Shown here piece after piece: positions 21,366 through 31,308 of a DNA stretch of 64,000 nt (its first letter is position 1; each line of letters opens with the position of its first letter). The position numbers and the translations under genes were made by a program. Where the stretch lies: the NCBI GenBank assembly GCA_029834535.1, contig JAQMWT010000377.1, forward strand, positions 1-64,000, written 5' to 3'. This DNA is from Chrysophaeum taylorii. Its lineage: Eukaryota > Sar > Pelagophyceae > Pelagomonadales > Pelagomonadaceae. The notes under the pieces are model-generated. The model was not told the origin of the DNA. It searched no databases and worked only from the letters and a program-made list of their open reading frames with translations.

Positions 21366-23117
21366 ATGTTGTACCGCCGCAAGACTCTGGCCGAGTTCGA
21401 GGCCGAGCAGGTGACCATCAACAAAGAGCACGAGAGCGACGATACGCGGCTGACTCTCTTCGACTTGCTGTGCATCGGGATCGGGGGGACCGTGGGTTCG
21501 GGGGTCTTCGTCTTGACGGGATCCGTCTTCCCCGTCGCGGGACCGAGCTCGGCCGTCTGCTGGATGGTTGGGGGACTCGTGTGCTTGCTGTCCGCGTCGT
21601 CCTACATGGAGCTCTCGGTGCGTGTCCCGACCCGCGGTTCGACCTATTCCTATTCATACTACGCCCTCGGCGAGCTCGCGGCCGTCGCGGGCGCGACGTC
21701 GCTTACGTTGGAGTACGGCCTCAGCGGCGCCGGCGTCGCCCGATCCTGGTCGTCCAAGTTCGCATCTCTCATCGGGGCCCGCACGGCACTCTTCGCCTCC
21801 TACTCGGGCGGCACGCCCAACTCGGGCTCGCAGGACAACTACCTCGACGTCGGCGCCGCGCTAGTTCAGGCCTCGTGCGTCGTCGTCGTCGCGGGCGGCC
21901 TCAGCCTCTCAAAGCGGGTCATCAACCTCATGACCATCTCCAAGGTGATGCTCGTGCTCTTTCTCATCGTGGCGGGCTTTGCGGGTACGCGCCGCAACGT
22001 CTTCGCGAGCCCCTCGACATTTTTTCCCGACGGGGCCGGCGGCGTCACCAAGGGCACCTCGTTGTTGTTCTTCGGCTTCATTGGTTTCGACGAGGTCTGT
22101 TGCATGGCCGCGCGCTGCCGGCGCCCCAAGTACGCCATGCCGCGCGCCATCATCGGCACCCTTCTCGGGGCCGCCGCCCTCTCGACGCTCGCGCAACTGG
22201 CGTTGTCGGGCCTCGTCGACGACGACGACGACGACGACGACGGGACGTCGTTCGAACGCGAGTTCAGACTCAAGGGCTGGAAATGGGCCAAGTACATCAC
22301 GCAGATCGGCGAGGTCGTCTTGTTGCCGCTGGTGGTCCTCCTGTCCTTCCTCCCGCAACCGGAGTTGATGGCGGCGCTCGGATCGGACGGCCTCGTCTCG
22401 AGCCGGTTTTCGCGCCTTTCGGGCAGGAACAACGACGTCTACATGTTTGGGTGCGTGGCGTGTGGGATCGCGCTCACGACCGTGAGCCTCGTCGTCCCCT
22501 TCGACGTCCTCTGGAACATGATCAACCTCGGCGTCCTGCTCGGGTTCAACCTGTCCAATTGTTCTCTGATATCAGCGAGGCTCGGCAACGGCGGAGCCTG
22601 CGTCGACCCCAAGGCCGCCATGACCCTCGCGCGCTTCGCTGGCCTCTACGCCCCCGCGGCCGCCTACGTGTTGTGGAAGGGCTGCCTGTTGTCGGTGGTT
22701 GAGGGCCACGGCCTCCGCGGACCCCTTAACCTCTCCGCGCTCGTCGTCGGCCTCGCCCTCTTCGGCGCCGGCTTCGTGGCCCTCGCCTCCATCGCTGCCA
22801 CGCTCCGCGGGAACCTCAATAAATCCTCCCGCGTCTCCTCTTCGCGGGATGGAACATTATCGGACGCCGTCGACGCCCCCCTCGAGGACGACGCCTTCCG
22901 CGCCCCGGGCGTTCCCTGGGTCCCGGGGGCTGCCGTCTTCCTCAACTTCCTCCTGATGGCCCAGTACGCCTGGATCGACCACGCCTACCTCCTCGCGCTC
23001 TACGGTGCGGCCTACCTCGCTTACTTCTCCGCCAAGCGGTCGTCCAAGTCCAAGGGTAACACCCTCGACGACCCCCTCCTCCTAACAACAACAACAACAA
23101 CAACAACAGAAGACTGA
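21366..23117 (+). CDS. Cationic amino-acid transporter (CAT/SLC7, APC superfamily)
   Basis: 583 codons. I chose the ATG at 21,366 (MLYRRKTLAEFEAE) because the RRK-x-L lead-in is typical of CAT proteins. An earlier in-frame start would add an unlikely basic leader over a GAAA repeat. The first helix carries the APC substrate motif GIGGTVGSGVFVLTG, then PSSAVCWMVGGLVC and the ELSVRVPTRGSTYSYSYYALGELAA stretch found in CATs. FFGFIGFDEVCCMAARCRRPKYAMP is the conserved loop after helix 6 (F-x-x-F-x-G-F-D-x-x...E). About 12-14 helices are predicted. It probably imports arginine/lysine or moves them across the vacuole. An Asp tract from (GAC)n lies at about 22,219-22,241. Confidence 0.88.
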   Translation: MLYRRKTLAEFEAEQVTINKEHESDDTRLTLFDLLCIGIGGTVGSGVFVLTGSVFPVAGPSSAVCWMVGGLVCLLSASSYMELSVRVPTRGSTYSYSYYALGELAAVAGATSLTLEYGLSGAGVARSWSSKFASLIGARTALFASYSGGTPNSGSQDNYLDVGAALVQASCVVVVAGGLSLSKRVINLMTISKVMLVLFLIVAGFAGTRRNVFASPSTFFPDGAGGVTKGTSLLFFGFIGFDEVCCMAARCRRPKYAMPRAIIGTLLGAAALSTLAQLALSGLVDDDDDDDDGTSFEREFRLKGWKWAKYITQIGEVVLLPLVVLLSFLPQPELMAALGSDGLVSSRFSRLSGRNNDVYMFGCVACGIALTTVSLVVPFDVLWNMINLGVLLGFNLSNCSLISARLGNGGACVDPKAAMTLARFAGLYAPAAAYVLWKGCLLSVVEGHGLRGPLNLSALVVGLALFGAGFVALASIAATLRGNLNKSSRVSSSRDGTLSDAVDAPLEDDAFRAPGVPWVPGAAVFLNFLLMAQYAWIDHAYLLALYGAAYLAYFSAKRSSKSKGNTLDDPLLLTTTTTTTTED

Positions 23118-23210
23118 GACTACCACGAGTGTTGTTTTCCCTACAACGGAATGTATTATGTAGGAAAAACAACGGCATCATCGTACATAGGAAGGAAGGA
23201 AGTAAGTAAT

Positions 23211-25334
23211 ATGGCCGAGCTCGGGTCGTTGGGCGGGACGGTCGCGGGGGGTCGAGACATAAAGGTGACGGCGGCGATGATGGACTACGAGTACGCGAAA
23301 AAGTGCCGGAGTGTGCCGGAGCTGCGCGCCATCCTCGCCAGGCTGGAATCGGGAAAGGAGGGCAAGTACGAGGACCTCGAGAAGTACGTCCAGTCTCGCA
23401 TCCTCTTACTCGCGCCCAAGACGCGCGTGCTCGGGACCAAGCCCACGGCGAGCGACAAGGCCGCGGCGGAGCGGGACCTCGACTTGTGGCTGGAAGGGAC
23501 CAAAGCTCCATCGCGTTTGGATGACGCGCGTCCGCCGTCGGCGCCGGTGCGCGGCCGGGCCGAGGCCAAGTTCCGGTCGTCGTCGGAAGAGGCGCACCCC
23601 CCCAAAAAAAAAGGCGAGGAGCGGATCTCGGGGTACGACTGGGACGCCTGGGAGAAGTTCAAAGTGGATGATGATACGGACGAGGAAGATTCGGACGAGG
23701 AGACGAGTCTCGCCGAGAAACGCGCCGAGTCCCGAAAGGCGCGGATGACGCGGCTTCGCGAAGACCTCGAGACCTCCGAGCTCCCCGGAGACCAGCGGGA
23801 GTTCCTGGCCGAACGCGAGCGGCGCAAGGGGAACGAGGCGTACCGGGCGAAGGAGTTCGACGACGCGAAGTACTTTTACTCGAGGAGTCTCGCCTACGCC
23901 GACGACGCGCGCGTCTACGCGAATCGCGCTCTCGTCGCGCTCTCGCTCGGGAACCTCGAGGACAGCGAGGCCGACTGCGACGCGGCCCTGAGGCTCGAAC
24001 CCGCCTACGACAAGGCCCGCGCCCGAAGAGCTGTCACGCGCTACAAGCGCGGCCGATTCCAGGAGGCTTTGGACGATTTCGCGCTCGTGAAGAACTCGGA
24101 CTCGAAGATCGAAAAATTGAAGGAAATCGCGCGTACCAAGCTGGCCGAGGAAAGGGCCCAGAAAGCGGCGGCTTCGACTTTTGTTCGGGTCGCGATTCGC
24201 GACGAGGACGACGAAGACCAAGAGACGAGCCGCATCCCCATCTCGACGGAGGAAGACGAAGACGAAGACGAAGACGAAGAGGAGCCGCCTCCGCTGACGT
24301 CGAGCAACCCCGTCGCAGCCTCGAAAGCGGAGGAGGAGGTCGGGACGCGGATCGCCGTCGCACTCGAAGAAGAAGAAGAGGATGAGACGCGCATCGAAGA
24401 GGAAGAGCCAACGGTGGTCGACGAGCAGTCTGAGGAGACGCGAAAGGCTGCTGCCGAAGCTGCCAAGGCGCGCGGCACGGAAGCGATGAAGCGCGGCGAC
24501 TTGGTGGAGGCCGCCAAGCTCTATTCGGAATCGCTCGACATATTCGAAACGGTCGCCGCGCGCAACAACCGCTGCCTCGCCCTCCTCAAGTTAGAGAAGT
24601 GGACCGACGCGATCGGCGACGCGACGACCGTTCTTTCCGTCGAACCAAAAAACCCAAAGGCACTCTTCCGCCGGGGTCTCGCGCACCGCGGACGCGGCGA
24701 CTTGGACGCGGCCCTTGCCGACCTCGCCGACCTCGTTTCTCTCGAACCGGCCAACAAACTGGCCAAGCAGGAGCTCGAGAAGACCAAGGCTTGCGCCCCT
24801 CCTCGGGACAACGACCGACCCCCCCCGCCGCCAACCAAGGTCGTTTCCCCCCCGACCGACGCGCCGCCTCCCCCCCCAAAGAAAATCACGCCTGCCGAAG
24901 AACGCGCCGCTCGCGCCAACGCTATTGCCGCCGCGAACCACAATCCGGGCGCGCTCCCGCCGCCGGCCAAGACGCCCTACGAACTCGAGCGCGTCTGGTG
25001 CAACCTCCGTAACAGACCCGACCGACAGATTGCCTACATCTCGCAATTCAAAGCCGCCCAATTTAAAAAACTCGTCGCGCCCACGCTCGACGTCTTTGGA
25101 GACATCCTCCTCGTCGTCGCCGCGCTCGAAGACAAGCGCAAGGCCTCCGAGCTCCTCATCGCCGCGACCCAGGCTCGGTCCTTCGACATGATCCTGGCGC
25201 TCCTCAAGACGGAGCACGCTCTCGCGATCCGCAACCTCATCGCCACTCTTGACGACGACGCCGAGGCGGCGAATAGGCTCTTCCTTACCTACGACAAGCT
25301 CCTCCGCAGCACGCCCGCAGTTCTCTACTCTTGA
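23211..25334 (+). CDS. SPAG1/RPAP3-like TPR co-chaperone (axonemal dynein pre-assembly)
   Basis: 707 codons from the ATG at 23,211; a second in-frame ATG lies at 23,151. The N-terminal part carries GYDWDAWEKFKVDDD, like the short W-D-x-W/KF motif before the first TPR in SPAG1. A first TPR triplet follows (RRKGNEAYRAKEFDDAKYF..., about residues 200-300), then an acidic linker and a second TPR triplet (about 400-520). The end is an RPAP3 C-terminal domain (TPYELERVWCNLRNRPDR... to about 690). SPAG1 and RPAP3 link HSP90 to the R2TP complex, and SPAG1 is needed for cytoplasmic assembly of axonemal dyneins. If this is the SPAG1 orthologue, the organism has motile flagella at some stage. Confidence 0.82.
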   Translation: MAELGSLGGTVAGGRDIKVTAAMMDYEYAKKCRSVPELRAILARLESGKEGKYEDLEKYVQSRILLLAPKTRVLGTKPTASDKAAAERDLDLWLEGTKAPSRLDDARPPSAPVRGRAEAKFRSSSEEAHPPKKKGEERISGYDWDAWEKFKVDDDTDEEDSDEETSLAEKRAESRKARMTRLREDLETSELPGDQREFLAERERRKGNEAYRAKEFDDAKYFYSRSLAYADDARVYANRALVALSLGNLEDSEADCDAALRLEPAYDKARARRAVTRYKRGRFQEALDDFALVKNSDSKIEKLKEIARTKLAEERAQKAAASTFVRVAIRDEDDEDQETSRIPISTEEDEDEDEDEEEPPPLTSSNPVAASKAEEEVGTRIAVALEEEEEDETRIEEEEPTVVDEQSEETRKAAAEAAKARGTEAMKRGDLVEAAKLYSESLDIFETVAARNNRCLALLKLEKWTDAIGDATTVLSVEPKNPKALFRRGLAHRGRGDLDAALADLADLVSLEPANKLAKQELEKTKACAPPRDNDRPPPPPTKVVSPPTDAPPPPPKKITPAEERAARANAIAAANHNPGALPPPAKTPYELERVWCNLRNRPDRQIAYISQFKAAQFKKLVAPTLDVFGDILLVVAALEDKRKASELLIAATQARSFDMILALLKTEHALAIRNLIATLDDDAEAANRLFLTYDKLLRSTPAVLYS

Positions 25335-26345
25335 TCTTCTTTTTGTCTCCAGCATATATTTATTTATTTATTTAATTAATTAAAACCTCTTTGGTGTGCC
25401 AGACGGCGACACACCAAGGCGACGACCGTGGACGAGGCTGAAGCTCGTGCCTGGCGATGATCTTGGCCGCCGCCGCCGCGCTCGAGGCCACGCGCTAGGT
25501 GCGCTGCTCGGCGAGGATTGTGGAAGACTCGCCGGAGGCCTCGAATACCTGGACGCGCCGCTGGTCGGAGATACTGCACTGGTCGCCGTGGGCCAGGAGA
25601 AAGAGCGCCAAGCTGTTCGACGACTCAACGCCTGCGTTCTTGTCGTCCACGGACGTCGGCTTGACGTTTAAACGGAGGTGTCAATGAAGACTTGGATCGA
25701 TGACCTTGGTTTGTGCCGACAACGGTCACGACCTGCTTGGTGGTGGTCAAATCAAAATGTCGGGCGCCGATGTCGCCGAGTCTAACTAACCCCCGGTCGG
25801 AAGGAAACAGCGACACTTGACTTGATCGGTGACCCCACGTGCTGACGTAGACGACGGCATCATCGTCGCCCGCGGTCGCTTCGTGCCCGCGCTGTCTTCT
25901 GGTCGCGGCCTGCCGCTGGCGGATCATGTTGTGCTCGAAGTAGGAGTTCGTTCGGGCAATGCGGAGGCGTGGCCGTCGCACCTGGGCGGCGGCGGCGGCA
26001 GCGGCGCCTCTCTCCAAGGTGATGGGCCCGGCGTAGACCCCGCAACGGTCTCATCAATAGTCGGGGAGGAGAGAGCGTCGGCAGTTCTGGTGGTGGCGTC
26101 CTCCTCCTCGACGACGCTGCGATATTATTATTAGCTCGAGGCGGGCAGCCCCAAGCCAGCCAGGCAGCGTGCTGTCGGGACGTAACAACAACAACAACAA
26201 CAACACGTTGGTGGGAAAAAGAAAAGGGGGGAGTCATCTCATTATTACAGACTAATAATAAGAATAAAGTTCGAGTGGTCGTCGTGGCACAGGAGAATAC
26301 GAAGGTGATGATGTAAGAAAGAAATGGTGTCGTGCAGCGGAGTAA
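25335..26345. other. Long 3' intergenic region with weak coding-like signal
   Basis: No firm gene. On the minus strand, two adjacent frames look weakly coding: about 26,017-25,690 (TNSYFEHNMIRQRQ, then VYVSTWGHRSSQVSLF) and about 25,680-25,490 (VKPTSVDDKNAGVESSNSLA). They could be exons of an unrecognised gene or a decayed one. A (CAA)n tract lies at 26,187-26,203. Confidence 0.35.
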
Positions 26346-29189
26346 CTAGGAGGAGCGGGGATCGGTCTTTCGGAGGATGTCTTGGACGGAGGCATCGTGG
26401 ATCGAGAGGCCTCCGCCTCCGCCGGAGACGAGCCAGTCATCTCTGGCGAGGGGAAGCACGTCCCGGGCCGTGATTTTTTTGTTCTTGTCGGGTCCCTTGA
26501 TTTTGGCGTCGAGGACGGTCTCGAGGGCCTCGAGGGCGAAAGCAGCGTGGTGTCGCGCGTTTTGGTCGTCGGCGTCGTCGTCGACGAGGGCCTTGAGGCG
26601 GCGACACATGCGGGCGGTGGGCCTCGGGGCGGCGTCGATGCACTGGGAGCCCGAGCCCGACAAGAGCTTTCGCGCGAGGAAAGCCGCCGCGCGTCGCGTG
26701 GAGAAGCCGCGGTCCGACTCGCGCCCGTCCTTTTCCTCGAGGTCTAGGGTCATGGTAATCAAGTCGAGGAGGTCCTCGGCGAAGGGCGCCACGGCGTGGC
26801 GCGCGAGGTGCGCGAGTTCGGCGAGATTCGAGAATCGCGCGCACCGCGCGCGCGGCGAGGGGTCGGGGGCGTCGGGGCGCGCGCCGCGGACCAGCGCGCG
26901 CGCGAGCTTGGGGGCGTAGGAAGGTGCGGCGTCGCCGCGGCGCTTGATTGTGCAGGCGAGGGCCTCGCCGAGGCGCGCGATCGCCGGCTCGCCGAGGCGC
27001 GCGTCGCCGACTTTCCCCGTCTCGTGAGCGTCGCACAGGAAGGGGACGACGGCCTTCGGGTTCGCGTCGGCGAGGGCGGCGAGGCTGTGGGCGGCGGCGA
27101 GGAAGACGTAGCTCTCGTCGTCGGCGAGGGCCTCGACGAGCGCGGCAGCGAGAGGTTGCCACTCGTCGGGTCGCGGCAAGGCAACGTCGCGCGTATTTTT
27201 TTCGCGTCTTCGCGTCGCCGCGCGCGCGAATTTTGTCAACGAGACGACGCCGCACGCCCGGAGGGCCGGGGACCCGTGCTGCGCGAGGTCGGAGCGCGCG
27301 GCGTCGAGGGCTTCGAGCCAGGTCGATGGCTTGGCGGTGGTGGTGTCTTGGCGCCGGAGGCGCGCCGCACCGCGCGTCAGGACGAGCGCTCGGCACTCGG
27401 ACGCGAGGCCCGCCGTCTCCGCGCGACCGGGGGCCGAAAGGGCCTCGAGCGCCGGCAGCAGCGCCCGGAGCGCCTTCTCGTCGGCCTCGCACCGCTCGGG
27501 CGCGCCCAGCTCGAGGATTGCCAGCAGCGACCCGAGGGCCACCTGCTCGAGCACAAAGTCGTCGTCGTCGTCTTTTTCGCGAACAATAACCAGGCGCGCC
27601 TCGCGCGCGGCCGCTTCGGCGCGCGCGTCGAGGACGACGCCCAGCGTCTCGAGGACGGCGGTGCCCGAGGTCTCGATCGCCCCGGCGTCCAGGAGTTCGG
27701 CGACCTTGACAAGGACGGCCAGGCGCTCGGGGTCGACGTCGCCCGAGAAGTGCGCTCGCAGGAGGCGCGCGAAAAGAGCGCCGACCGCCGCGGGCTCCCT
27801 CGTCGCTGCGAGGATCGGTGCGACCGTGGTGCCGATGGGGTCGCGCTCCACGGCCGTGCCCCGCAGCTCGACGCCGCCCTCGCCGCCCGGTCCGAACCGG
27901 GGTCTCTCCTCCCGGTCCTTCGCGAAGGCCGTCGCGTCGAAAACGTCGGCGAAGCGCGCCGAATCTGAGCGCGCGAGCGACGCGAGACAGGCACCGATGG
28001 ACTCGAGGTCGGCCGACCGGGAGCTCGAGGCGCAGAAGTGGGCGAGGCCGAGGAGGGAGGCCAAAACGCGCGGGTGCACGAGGAAGGGCCCCGCGAACTC
28101 GGCCTTGGCGGCGATCGCCGAAAAAATCGCCCGGTCCGCCTCGAGCCGCCGCTGGTCGCCCGGCGGCGACCACGAGAAGAGCGATCCCGCGCACGCCGCG
28201 ACCACGACGTCGGGATTGCGGGTCGCGAGGCGCGCGAGGGCCAGAGTCGCGATGCGCCCTCTCGCCGAATTCGAATCGTCATCGCCGCGCGCGATCTCGA
28301 ACGCGAGCTGAGGCGAGACGTCCCTCGCGTAGCCGACGTCGTCTTCGGGGTCGACGCTCGCGAGGGCCGTGGCGAGGTTGCGCTCGACGGCGGGGGCGTC
28401 GCTCCCCGAGCCCTTGACCTCGTCCTCCCCGGCGAACTCCTGCATGATGGAGGCGAGGTTCTCGCGGGCGATGGTCGCGAGGAGGCCGCCGCACGCCTTG
28501 GACGACCACGTCGGCGGCCTCGCGACCTTCTCTTCCCCGGGGATCACCGCGCCCCCCAGCAACTCCCTGACGGCTCGCGCCGCGACGGCCCCCGGCACGC
28601 GGGTCACCAGCTTCCTCGCGCGGCCGGCGCCGTCGAACCGGTCCAGCTCGAGGGCCGTCGCGAGCGCATCCCCGACGAATCGCGCCGACACGGGCGTCAG
28701 CGCCGGCCGCTCGATCGTCCTGAAAAGGACGCCAAACATTGCCTCGAGCCGCTTTTTTTTGTCGGTTGGGCCCGCGGGCTCGCGCTTGGCCGCCGGAATC
28801 GGCACGCGCGCGGCCCGCGACGTCTCGCGGCCCTGCCCGATGCTCCGGAGCCCCTTCTCGACCACGCCGCACGCGCCCCACAGCGCCACCAGCTCGAGCG
28901 CGCCGTGCACCGCCGACAGCTCGGCCAGCGACACGAGCTCGCAGGGCGCCGGCGGGCCCTTGTCCCGATGCCGCGGCGCCGGTGGGGGGCGCGCCGCGTC
29001 CTCGGCGCCCGCGCGCTCGAGCGCCGCGACGACGTCGTCCACGCGAGACAACAGTCCTACCACGTCCGACCAAACGTCCGACGCCGCCGCCCAAGCCGCC
29101 GCCGAAGCCTTGGTCGCCCACCGCGACCGCTCCGCCTCGACCGCCTGCACCAGCCTGCGCCCCGCGGCCCGCAACTCGCGCTCGGCCAT
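26346..29189 (-). CDS. TANGO6/RTP1-like HEAT-repeat protein
   Basis: 947 codons from the ATG at 29,189 (MAERELRAAG); the open frame extends 27 codons further up without need. The protein is almost all helical, Ala/Leu/Arg-rich HEAT-type repeat. The C-terminal third resembles the RTP1 C1/C2 domains: ALVEALADDESYVFLAAAHSLAALADANP, LGEALACTIKRRGDAAPSYAPKLARALVRG, and RARCARFSNLAELAHLARHAVAPF, where TANGO6 and yeast Rtp1 have their conserved RxSSLSNLAELC block. Rtp1 helps assemble and import RNA polymerase II. TANGO6 was found in Golgi organisation screens. The match is by pattern, so moderate confidence. Confidence 0.62.
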   Translation of the reverse strand: MAERELRAAGRRLVQAVEAERSRWATKASAAAWAAASDVWSDVVGLLSRVDDVVAALERAGAEDAARPPPAPRHRDKGPPAPCELVSLAELSAVHGALELVALWGACGVVEKGLRSIGQGRETSRAARVPIPAAKREPAGPTDKKKRLEAMFGVLFRTIERPALTPVSARFVGDALATALELDRFDGAGRARKLVTRVPGAVAARAVRELLGGAVIPGEEKVARPPTWSSKACGGLLATIARENLASIMQEFAGEDEVKGSGSDAPAVERNLATALASVDPEDDVGYARDVSPQLAFEIARGDDDSNSARGRIATLALARLATRNPDVVVAACAGSLFSWSPPGDQRRLEADRAIFSAIAAKAEFAGPFLVHPRVLASLLGLAHFCASSSRSADLESIGACLASLARSDSARFADVFDATAFAKDREERPRFGPGGEGGVELRGTAVERDPIGTTVAPILAATREPAAVGALFARLLRAHFSGDVDPERLAVLVKVAELLDAGAIETSGTAVLETLGVVLDARAEAAAREARLVIVREKDDDDDFVLEQVALGSLLAILELGAPERCEADEKALRALLPALEALSAPGRAETAGLASECRALVLTRGAARLRRQDTTTAKPSTWLEALDAARSDLAQHGSPALRACGVVSLTKFARAATRRREKNTRDVALPRPDEWQPLAAALVEALADDESYVFLAAAHSLAALADANPKAVVPFLCDAHETGKVGDARLGEPAIARLGEALACTIKRRGDAAPSYAPKLARALVRGARPDAPDPSPRARCARFSNLAELAHLARHAVAPFAEDLLDLITMTLDLEEKDGRESDRGFSTRRAAAFLARKLLSGSGSQCIDAAPRPTARMCRRLKALVDDDADDQNARHHAAFALEALETVLDAKIKGPDKNKKITARDVLPLARDDWLVSGGGGGLSIHDASVQDILRKTDPRSS

Positions 29190-29451
29190 CCCTCCTACAC
29201 CACGTGCGTCTTTCGCGACGCTCGCGCTAAATGTTGTTGTTGTTCTTCGAGGGCACCACTCCCGCAGCACACTTCAAACAGCACCCACGAGAATAGGCAC
29301 GTCCCGGCGGTCCAGAAACACACCACGGCCGCTACTATGCCGATCGGTACGGTCGACAGCGCCTCGGCAAGGCTTGCGCCCATTACATCGCCGGAACCCT
29401 CGCCGCGAACTCTTCTTCTTCTTCTTCTCAACTTACTTATTATACACCCTC

Positions 29452-30624
29452 CTAGCGCGAAAAAAAAAAAAAACGTCCCGCCATCCCAACGCAAACCCCG
29501 AGGGCCATGATGAACGCCCCCAGGGCCATCATCATCATCATCATCATCATTGCCCTGTCGGCCGCAGAGACAACCGGGGGCGCCATGCCGTCGTCGTCGT
29601 CGTCGTCGTCGGGTGGTCCTCCTCGTTGACATCCTTCTTCCTGGATGCAGCGCCACTGCACGGTCCAGGGGAGGTTGCGGGCGTCGAGGATGCGCTGCTG
29701 GAGCTTGCCGAAGAGGTCGTGGACGGCGTTGATCTCGGCCTTGAAGATGGAGACGCTCTCGACGGAAATGCCGAGCGGGACGTCGATCGACTCTCGGAGG
29801 ATCGCGTCGAGGCAGTCGCAGAGAAGGTCGACGGACTTTTCGACGCGGGCCTCGGGCGTGTCGCAGCCCAATATTGCCGCCTCGGTCTCCTTTGGCACGG
29901 TCACCCCGAGCCACTTGACGAAGCGGAGGGACTTTTCGCGGGAGACGGGCGTAAACGTGAGAATAACTTTCTTCGGCTCGAGGCCGCGGGCCTTCGCGGC
30001 TGCGGCGTAGTCCTTGAGGAGGGAAATCGTGGGCGCGGGATCGTAGACCGCCTGGCTGACGAACCACTGGGCCCCCGCACCTTGCTTCCGCAGCATATTC
30101 TCGTGCTCTCGCGGAGCTCCGAAGCCGCGTCGGTCCGCGTACTCTTTCGTGTGACGCTCCGCGATGCAAACGCAGCCAAAGCTAACCCTAGCGCCCACCA
30201 GTCGCATCGCCTCGCTCATCGTCGGGCCGCTCGCCCCGGGCGTCGAACGCCCGACGACGTTGACGGCCCGGTGACCGTGCGTCTCGACGCACTCGTCGAG
30301 CCAACCCTCGAGGTGCTCGTCGGCGATGCACTTATACACCACGCACGGCTTTCCCGAGCTCTTGGAGACCAGCGAGGCATACCCCGAGGGGTCCGTCAAC
30401 TTTCGAAACGGAAAGGGCCGGGGCTCGTCGGATCGTCCAACTTCGTCCTGGATGTCGTAGACGATGTATCCGTCGCAGGCCAGCGCTCGACTCCGCGTCA
30501 CGAACTTGCGGCAGATCTCGAGGGCTTGCCCGGGGGGTGTCCCATCGCGCGGCGGCACCTCGCCCAGCAAAAACGTCGGGACGCTCGGGTCGATCAACGA
30601 CTTGACGAGCGAGTTGGTGTTCAT
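29452..30624 (-). CDS. Methylenetetrahydrofolate reductase-like TIM-barrel flavoprotein
   Basis: 390 codons from the ATG at 30,624. It resembles the catalytic barrel of MTHFR, which reduces 5,10-methylene-THF to 5-methyl-THF using FAD and NAD(P)H. Visible marks are an early E-x-PPR motif (LLGEVPPRDG), barrel strands ending in ACDGYIVYDIQDE and VSFGCVCIAERHTKE, and REHENMLRKQGAGAQWFVSQAVYD, the family's E...K-x-x-AGA-x-F-x-x-T/SQ signature. It lacks the C-terminal SAM-binding regulatory domain of eukaryotic MTHFR and diverges from it at the N-terminus, so another folate- or amine-linked oxidoreductase of the superfamily is possible. The last 45 residues are a poly-Asp, then poly-Met and hydrophobic tail made by simple repeats. 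Confidence 0.7.
   Translation of the reverse strand: MNTNSLVKSLIDPSVPTFLLGEVPPRDGTPPGQALEICRKFVTRSRALACDGYIVYDIQDEVGRSDEPRPFPFRKLTDPSGYASLVSKSSGKPCVVYKCIADEHLEGWLDECVETHGHRAVNVVGRSTPGASGPTMSEAMRLVGARVSFGCVCIAERHTKEYADRRGFGAPREHENMLRKQGAGAQWFVSQAVYDPAPTISLLKDYAAAAKARGLEPKKVILTFTPVSREKSLRFVKWLGVTVPKETEAAILGCDTPEARVEKSVDLLCDCLDAILRESIDVPLGISVESVSIFKAEINAVHDLFGKLQQRILDARNLPWTVQWRCIQEEGCQRGGPPDDDDDDDGMAPPVVSAADRAMMMMMMMMALGAFIMALGVCVGMAGRFFFFSR
29461..29612. repeat. Microsatellites encoding the MTHFR-like tail
   Basis: A run of A at about 29,460-29,473, an (ATC)n run at about 29,528-29,551 and a (GTC)n run at about 29,590-29,609 read on the minus strand as Phe, Met and Asp tracts at the end of the protein. 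The tail looks like 3' sequence captured by repeat growth. Confidence 0.75.
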
Positions 30625-30662
30625 TCTTATACTTCAACTTGAACCAAGAAAAAGTAATAATA
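30625..30662. promoter_or_regulatory. 38-bp gap between divergent start codons
   Basis: The ATG of the MTHFR-like gene (minus, 30,624) and the ATG of the plastid-targeted gene (plus, 30,663) are only 38 bp apart. Unless upstream exons exist, one very short bidirectional promoter serves both, and each 5' leader must begin inside or near the other gene. Confidence 0.6.
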
Positions 30663-31223
30663 ATGGCTCTTCTTCTTCTGACGACTATCTGCGCTGCTGC
30701 GACGACGGCAACAGCCTTTGTTGCCCACGCGCCGCAGGTCCGCGGCGGCGCCTCCGTGCTGCGACGCGCCGAGACCGACGAGCTCCCGCCCGTCAGGTAC
30801 GCCGCCGAGACCAAAAAAAAGATCGGCGATCTCCGCGAAGGCACCTTCGTTGGCCAATACGAGCTCGAGGAGAAGGAGGACGCGGACGACTGCAAAACCC
30901 TGCTCGAGCTCAAGGAGGGTGGCGGCCTCGTTTTGGGCCAGACCAACGGCATCCCCTTCACCAAGGTCTCGGGCCGCTGGGAGTTCGACGGGACGGCGCT
31001 TCTCATCGAGCTCGTCCGGGAGTACGGTACCTACTCGACCATTCGCTTTTTCGTGGGGGACGTCATCCAGCTCGACTCGACGCCGCCCACGGTCGAGGGC
31101 CCCATCAAGATGACGGCGGCCCCCTCGGACGAAATGAAGCGCCTCCTCCACCACCCGCTCCCCGACGAAGCCCTCGGCTACTTCATCGCGACCAAAATCC
31201 CCGCCGTCCCCTTTACCCCCTAG
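30663..31223 (+). CDS. Plastid-targeted protein of unknown function
   Basis: 186 codons from the ATG at 30,663. The opening MALLLLTTICAAATTATAF is a signal peptide ending in a T-A|F junction, followed by VAHAPQVRGGASVLRR, an acid-poor, Arg-ending transit peptide. This bipartite form with a conserved Phe is how stramenopiles and other red-plastid algae import plastid proteins. The mature part is small, soluble and beta-rich (GQYELEEKEDADDC, GRWEFDGTALLIEL, FFVGDVIQLD), and resembles the small lipocalin/fibrillin-like plastid proteins only loosely. No catalytic motif is evident. I would call it a conserved-type algal plastid protein. Confidence 0.75.
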   Translation: MALLLLTTICAAATTATAFVAHAPQVRGGASVLRRAETDELPPVRYAAETKKKIGDLREGTFVGQYELEEKEDADDCKTLLELKEGGGLVLGQTNGIPFTKVSGRWEFDGTALLIELVREYGTYSTIRFFVGDVIQLDSTPPTVEGPIKMTAAPSDEMKRLLHHPLPDEALGYFIATKIPAVPFTP

Positions 31224-31308
31224 TTTCTTTTCACTCCTCTTGTTCACCCCCGCCCGCCCGCCTGGCCTGGCGATATAATTAATATATTATTATTCCTTTT
31301 GTGCTGCG

